Below, in pieces: positions 60,701 through 64,000 of a DNA stretch of 64,000 bases (its first letter is position 1; each line of letters begins with the position of its first letter). Location of the stretch: positions 248,001 to 312,000 of the forward strand of contig JAFYMG010000014.1 of the NCBI GenBank assembly GCA_017556705.1, given 5' to 3'. The DNA comes from Paludibacteraceae bacterium (GTDB taxonomy: Bacteria; Bacteroidota; Bacteroidia; Bacteroidales; Paludibacteraceae). The notes below the pieces were generated by a model. It ran no database searches and was not told the origin of the DNA. It saw only the letters and a list, made by a program, of their open reading frames with translations. The position numbers were made by a program, and so were the translations under genes.

Positions 60701-63700
60701 AATTGTCGCTACAGCCATCTACACGCTATGTACGCATTAGTTATGGTACAGAGCATGCTGAGAATGTCGGTGGTCAATTGCTTCGCGCAGGTACTTTGTC
60801 CAATATCGCAGTGTCTGAACTCAAGACCGTGAAGGCGGATGTCACAAAACTCTATATGCCAGCTGTAGGTGAAGGTGAGTCTACCTCTAAAAATGTGGTC
60901 TTTACCTATGCGAGTGAGGAGGGATTTGACTTGACCACTACCAATAATGTATTCTCTACAGATCCAAGTCAATTGTCTGGTCTTGATAAAGAACCATTCT
61001 ATGTGATCAAGCGTGTTGCGGTTAATAGTAGAGCAACAAGCGAAATCTTAGGCGCGTTGAATGTCAAGGGTACAGAAACTAGTATCCCAATCCAAGTGTT
61101 TGGTGTGCCACAAGCAATCCCAATTCAGTTGGCTTCTGATCATGCTGAGCGCTACTACTACGTGGCAAGTCAATCTTATCGTACTACTTGGGACGAGACA
61201 GAGCGTGCTGTAGTGATGCACAATGCCGTGGCGGATGCTTCGCCATACGTAGTGTTCCATTATGCGGATGCACCTACACCAGGTATCGTTAGTTTTAACT
61301 ATTCTGCTGTGGCTGATGGTGCTAGATGGGTAATAGAGAAGAGTACCGATGGCACATCATGGAACGAATTGAATACAGAAGGTATGGTGATGGATGATGC
61401 AGCCAAGAGTTTAGTGATGCGCCGCTTCCCTGCAAATGATGATTCTCGCTATTTGCGTATTACGCTAGTAAGTGATTATGCAGAGAATGTGTCGCTGACC
61501 AATGTGGCTATCTTGCCAACGGCCAACGTGGTGGTAAACCCTGCGTCATTGACCATATTTGATGATAAAAACGAGAAGATTGCTATCACAGCGAATAACC
61601 TCCAAGATGTCACATTCACCATTAGTGAAGGCTTCCAATTGGTAGATAAAGATGGCAATGGGTTGACAGAGGGTAATTTGAATGCACTCTTCCTAGGTGA
61701 TGGCGCCCATTCGCAAGATATTTATGTAAAATTCTTGGGTACAAGAGACGAGAAACCACTGACTGTGGCAGATGGTACATTGACCATCACAACTACTAAG
61801 GATGCGCAAGGAGTGCAACAAAATCCTCCTCTCGTATTGGCTACGGTGGAATTGCTGGGTGTGAAACGCAGTTTGGCTGCGGGTAAGACAGGCATATACA
61901 CTGGTGTCAAGACTACTGCTGGCGAAGGCGAAACATCCTTTACAATCAATGGCTTTACTGATGCTGATGGTGCAAACTACCGCGAGGTAGATGTTACTCA
62001 CGCATTTGCTAACGGCACGCCATTGTTTGATTATGTAATAATCTATGGGGCTACCACCACCGATGATGAGTCAACAACAATCACTACACCTACCTCTACT
62101 TCGGGCTCTAATGCAAAGACACCTTGTTATATATACAAGAAAGTAGATGGAACGTATAAGTTGGTTGACTTGACCTATGTGGTAGAGAACGCTAACGCTA
62201 GCACCAAGTCATGGAAAGGGGCGATTAGTATCTCTGATACGGAAGTGGGTGTGGCAGATAGTTATCCTGAACATTTGAAAGTGTATATCACAGGTTTTGC
62301 TCCATATGCTTCCACTGGTTATTCCAAGGCAGATAATGCTGCATGGCATTTCAAGGGCGACGCGGGTGATAAGATAGATATCTATTTGGAGGACTGTTAC
62401 ATCTATTCTCGCTATAAGACCAAACGTGGTAACTCCTTCTCACGTAATAATGGTGAGACATTCTCGGATAAAGTAGCTCGTGGATCGGGTGCTGTACTGA
62501 TGTTTGAGAATAATACACAAGCAGATGGTGTGACCACTACTATGGATGTGACAATTCATACTCGTGGAACGAACCTCTTAAAGAGTCACTACGGCTGTCT
62601 CTTTGAATCTATCGTAGGACGTGCATTCCAAGTCTCTGCTCCGGTACAAATCTATATGCAATCGGAGAGCCATGTTCGTAACTCTTATACGGTACTTAAC
62701 TTTACTGATGAATGGCCTACAGCTCCTACAGTAGATGCCAACGGAGACTTCACAACTACGGAGCGAACCAATGGATTTGTAAGTCTGCGCAAGCAAGTAA
62801 ATAATGCCCCATCTATTGATATGGGTAATACCAACACGGTGGTTAACTTCCGTGGCGGACAAGTAGAACTGCAGAATGCTTGCAACTCATCCGACAACTA
62901 CGAGAGTACTTTGGCTATCTCTGCTCGTTCTGGTATCATGGGACCTGCTAAGTTCCGTTTCCGCTTGGCATATGGTATCGGTACCGATGAGGTAGGTGGC
63001 CGCGTGAACTTCTACGATGGCACTACTACCGTTCTTACCATGACAGTGCCTGAGCGTTATCGCCAATACTATCTGATGGATGGTGAGAACGAGGAACTTT
63101 CAACCACCTCTTGTCTTCGTACACCAAAGAAAACCTTTATCTATGGTGGTTCACACTGTATGATGCGTGCATGTACCGAACCTACCAGCAAGGGTGGTGC
63201 ACCTACGGATGGTGACTATCATGTTGTGGATGAAGTAGTGGGCGGAACAAATGTTTCCAAAGAAGTCATTACTGGTAATCCTCTTGGCCTATATCAATAT
63301 ACCAACAGCGAAGATGAAGGTTGGACGGATAATGGTACGTATGGACTGGTAACTCCAACGAACTTCCCAACAGGTCTTGAGAAAGAAGATAAAACAACTT
63401 TGGCAAGCGTGCATGCGGGCTATACAGGTGGCAAATATGGAGTAGAAAGTATTACACCAACCAATGGTGTACTCAACTTCTGGATTCCAGGTGGCTTTAA
63501 ACGAGGTAGTAAAGAGGTTGGTAAACAACCAGAAGTGGAGCAAATGATTAGCTATTGGAAGGCATGTATGACTTATATTGAAGCTAAGTATGGTGTGTAT
63601 GAAGGTAATATTGGTGGTCCGACTTCAATAGCATTTGATGGAGCGGGCAACCAAACAGAACAAGTGCAGAACTTGCTATACTGTGAGATAGATAAGAATA

Positions 63701-64000
63701 TCTATAATGTGATTAGTTCTTCAGATTATGCTGCTCCAGTGTTAAACCCTGCACCAGTAGAGAATGCTGCAGATAAATATATGAGCATTGCACCTACAAA
63801 GATTGGTGTAAGTGATGACCCATATGCTGCTCCTGAGTTGAAGAATAATATCACAAATGAAGATCCATATGTGGTGCAAAATAAGGCTTATTATATTGCT
63901 CCTGCTCAAGCCGACATTTGGATGGCATTTACAGCGCCATTCAATGTGAAGAATATCTACATTATGGAAACTCGTGCGGAAGATGATTTGATGGTAGATG
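54766..64000 (+). CDS. Giant secreted surface protein, 3' end beyond window
   Basis: The frame is open from MKSLFSTIMNNSLFNYVKRL to the right edge, more than 3,070 codons without a stop. An export signal (LAIAVVFLSYAAAAAADG) is followed by about six Listeria-Bacteroides (InlB B-type) repeats, each with a GW core and a YAVF or YARF end (YYLKGWTQS ... YAVFKQ; CYFDGWYDA ... YARFGK; FKFVGWTTS ... YAVFSQ; TFKGWSRSP ... YAVFQS; TYFAGWANA ... YAVFKS; LTFAGWQMI ... RPVFLA), 55060-57420. Beta-rich stretches with parallel-helix-like and Ig-like character come after. It is probably a type IX secretion or cell-surface adhesin; its C-terminus is not visible. It overlaps the DUF4105 gene by four bases. Confidence 0.85.
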   Translation, partial: MKSLFSTIMNNSLFNYVKRLAIAVVFLSYAAAAAADGLVTSYYAKCSVAVATGSGSVYVSKSKTNNPSYGSGNSQNGSSTEVLGGVLGGEPIAFYLYSNPSDGYYLKGWTQSSTGADVLSNSNINPHKISLSPTSTDEAKPKPDVTYYAVFKQYVYGYGNGRTAEVSEGQEYGEISLDNSSWSNTISESASGTPIPKKQAGDGAENKDEDYITLTYYARFKEGYNGTNCYFDGWYDAPTGGTQLSKDFTYNYQFKPTSHDSNNPSKAPKIYARFGKKAVYKDHATTKIAVRDANGKYIEIPEENQEYLAYVGGVYVNSNAEITPDESDYLVSATFGSGNVAAIASNAAAGNYYYTYRAQAKEGFKFVGWTTSLPNNGEEFDELKEGNPYTHTHFTNVVDDANAQAPTTLYAVFSQNTFYFYRGAIAGFTENGEKGKITVTSQYYNTATEGEQIQSYAASTKDAPIDDSESIYNTALNVLEYKYTYKAEDTDLDGQDKTTFKGWSRSPYGGDIVSPNIEYTETYTTTATTAENAAYTPALYAVFQSFWFKDPTVMLTTSSAGAGQVAYIYATDQPTDADWKGLWKDEYIATDELNQVPANDEKYSYSVWYRAQPEFGTYFAGWANANDPKQLITDDKQNPYKISYTVTNTDDTNPYVPARVYAVFKSVIEVIQQDRMIYHVDENGNENINDANVIINFNKADKLTATLKDNADIFQISDKQKVSIGTTLELDATTGIMQLVVSYKGNTPAQHAGKTATITLSAEYTDENGESGTTSIDVKITIEREPFVTFLPTDGKGAYIIKHTDGRGIGYTMPNSATENINVSIAQENMATFELSLTEDVEHDGLTFAGWQMIVDNVPSYFSYDKKCTYSFKESVFVRPVFLADNRAVFTIIGDEYEKKYFDLQLAIDDAQKRYQDLGVLQVVVFSNDGKVEGTLQQGNYNIPNGVMLLIPGVGPEPINVLQRKKKPTDSDVIITDPFLMSDETDLFEGKNKYVYREKHTESISADETADVVLFKGDYTNVADATQLSYNAPYATCYRKLIVESNTSINVANGGIIQLYAVINREDQDYDARPYRYGHIEMGENCNINLASGSCLHAFGFITGAHSSRVVAESGAEVHELFQYSDPRGGTGVAHLYLKREYYKVFPFSQYYVQNVEIPMELKAGAIEYITTSADVLVEFVVMTPFVIPASETNLTGLFHLGTNTSLIKYYDPLTDRQKYIVKGAGTDTEVSLGNIIINMGDVTTELTGVAAALGNMMSELKHVSLNSDDYVLPLNNNMDIFIESTTMNIAGKFAFLAGSTVTVDETAKISLLQSAKIYIYDADENLLPAAMRTNPATGAVVNNYASHSGYFSASNNALETVVSTPNVSHLLADKSTSKRQAKDVKDSKWIVNGTIQVSDGAGLYTTEGGAQITSTKNGKIMFAANIGNSTTYQAKYFSGSDKAKLIRDEGIHYRASYPVTSAKLQNANGSYETTSQNTFTYDLAQGRWITSGAPYKLQGSEELITLPDYDLTTEEIDPHRVTVTSSVPGITTATISWDGGVTTTTISGISSNEEGTHIPVTYKPVNKAGEYEALLSINGGAYTNKIKFTENYTPRFATLGRWLTTAYLGYTAEILAGIVPEENNVAGIITGTYAPTWVVDITGEHADEFTLVWGEGENKLTNAKIVFKPKTSGNKSAVLSLTCSYADAANVVHTTTKTIPLVAAVQSLQANTLAFADGVESIFISKDAQPLFKNINSSAAITIEPATNDVVTIENVDGQFKITPKALGSVTITATQEADLANGFAAATISKTITVTDDIVWNWERLYFGSTNTNPVSTKYSEWSLDLVEDTYKVILNPTLVEDGIDGWVAKVAPWEEGETTVKFTMTYWEGEEEKTKEFVSEVYRDPRHLSISVNDERIYEAITIATSATVEYAMGYVALNSAEKQPAQWTFQFIGIPDELSFTATGLNNWQIEESPNGTNWTIAYTWAKIAAGAPFELSLQPSTRYVRISYGTEHAENVGGQLLRAGTLSNIAVSELKTVKADVTKLYMPAVGEGESTSKNVVFTYASEEGFDLTTTNNVFSTDPSQLSGLDKEPFYVIKRVAVNSRATSEILGALNVKGTETSIPIQVFGVPQAIPIQLASDHAERYYYVASQSYRTTWDETERAVVMHNAVADASPYVVFHYADAPTPGIVSFNYSAVADGARWVIEKSTDGTSWNELNTEGMVMDDAAKSLVMRRFPANDDSRYLRITLVSDYAENVSLTNVAILPTANVVVNPASLTIFDDKNEKIAITANNLQDVTFTISEGFQLVDKDGNGLTEGNLNALFLGDGAHSQDIYVKFLGTRDEKPLTVADGTLTITTTKDAQGVQQNPPLVLATVELLGVKRSLAAGKTGIYTGVKTTAGEGETSFTINGFTDADGANYREVDVTHAFANGTPLFDYVIIYGATTTDDESTTITTPTSTSGSNAKTPCYIYKKVDGTYKLVDLTYVVENANASTKSWKGAISISDTEVGVADSYPEHLKVYITGFAPYASTGYSKADNAAWHFKGDAGDKIDIYLEDCYIYSRYKTKRGNSFSRNNGETFSDKVARGSGAVLMFENNTQADGVTTTMDVTIHTRGTNLLKSHYGCLFESIVGRAFQVSAPVQIYMQSESHVRNSYTVLNFTDEWPTAPTVDANGDFTTTERTNGFVSLRKQVNNAPSIDMGNTNTVVNFRGGQVELQNACNSSDNYESTLAISARSGIMGPAKFRFRLAYGIGTDEVGGRVNFYDGTTTVLTMTVPERYRQYYLMDGENEELSTTSCLRTPKKTFIYGGSHCMMRACTEPTSKGGAPTDGDYHVVDEVVGGTNVSKEVITGNPLGLYQYTNSEDEGWTDNGTYGLVTPTNFPTGLEKEDKTTLASVHAGYTGGKYGVESITPTNGVLNFWIPGGFKRGSKEVGKQPEVEQMISYWKACMTYIEAKYGVYEGNIGGPTSIAFDGAGNQTEQVQNLLYCEIDKNIYNVISSSDYAAPVLNPAPVENAADKYMSIAPTKIGVSDDPYAAPELKNNITNEDPYVVQNKAYYIAPAQADIWMAFTAPFNVKNIYIMETRAEDDLMVD

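Overview
The window looks like chromosome of a Bacteroidales bacterium (phylum Bacteroidota); I cannot name a genus. The evidence is the Bacteroidota promoter signature (TTG, 20 bases, TAnnTTTG) in front of eleven genes, a PorT-type protein of the type IX secretion system, NamZ/DUF1343, a DUF4105 protein, Bacteroidota-style rho and M16 genes, and giant secreted repeat proteins. There is no transposase, integrase, rRNA or CRISPR array. One tRNA (Ser, GCU) is present.

Layout. 1-10.6 kb (minus): an FAD/Fe-S D-lactate dehydrogenase cut by the left edge, NamZ muramidase, an M23 peptidase, a YgiQ radical-SAM protein, a metallophosphoesterase/PQQ-propeller fusion and dnaX. 10.7-15.2 kb: rubredoxin (plus), then mltG, tRNA-Ser, an unknown protein, a family 2 glycosyltransferase and a secreted repeat protein (all minus). 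15.3-23.0 kb (plus): a Crp/Fnr regulator coupled to a PagL-like lipid A deacylase, a TPR protein, ribH, aspartate kinase, a YitT protein, a nucleotidyltransferase and galE. 23.1-39.2 kb (minus): era, an M16 protease, tdh-kbl (threonine breakdown), argS, aminopeptidase P, nadC, a beta-helix lipoprotein, porT, aroQ and rho. 39.5-45.5 kb (plus): ftsY, mtaB, a Ser/Pro-rich membrane protein and a secreted repeat protein. 45.5-53.5 kb: an accessory region of short modules (ParE-like toxin-antitoxin, DUF4143 ATPase, truncated YhcG/DUF1016, BRO-N protein, DUF4062 regulator, intact YhcG/DUF1016), nearly all separated by copies of hairpin-rich repeats. 53.5-64.0 kb: a DUF4105 membrane protein overlapping the start of a giant surface protein (over 3,070 residues) that runs off the right edge.

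The most unusual property is the repeat load. Almost every gap, and at least ten protein-coding genes, carries (i) heptanucleotide arrays of the type CCTTTCG/CCTTTAA/CCTCTAA and (ii) small hairpins whose stems differ from copy to copy but stay self-complementary, joined by GTCCTATAGC-like linkers. Seven-base units give seven-residue peptide periods (RLEAKGE on one strand, SPLALSP-like on the other), and these peptides sit inside conserved enzymes such as AroQ, ArgS, Rho, DnaX, YgiQ, MtaB and aminopeptidase P without breaking the frame. Several TAG stop codons lie at repeat edges. The 45.5-53.5 kb cassettes are flanked by a longer composite repeat containing the same units, which suggests, as inference, that these repeats are also the recombination substrates that shuffle accessory genes.
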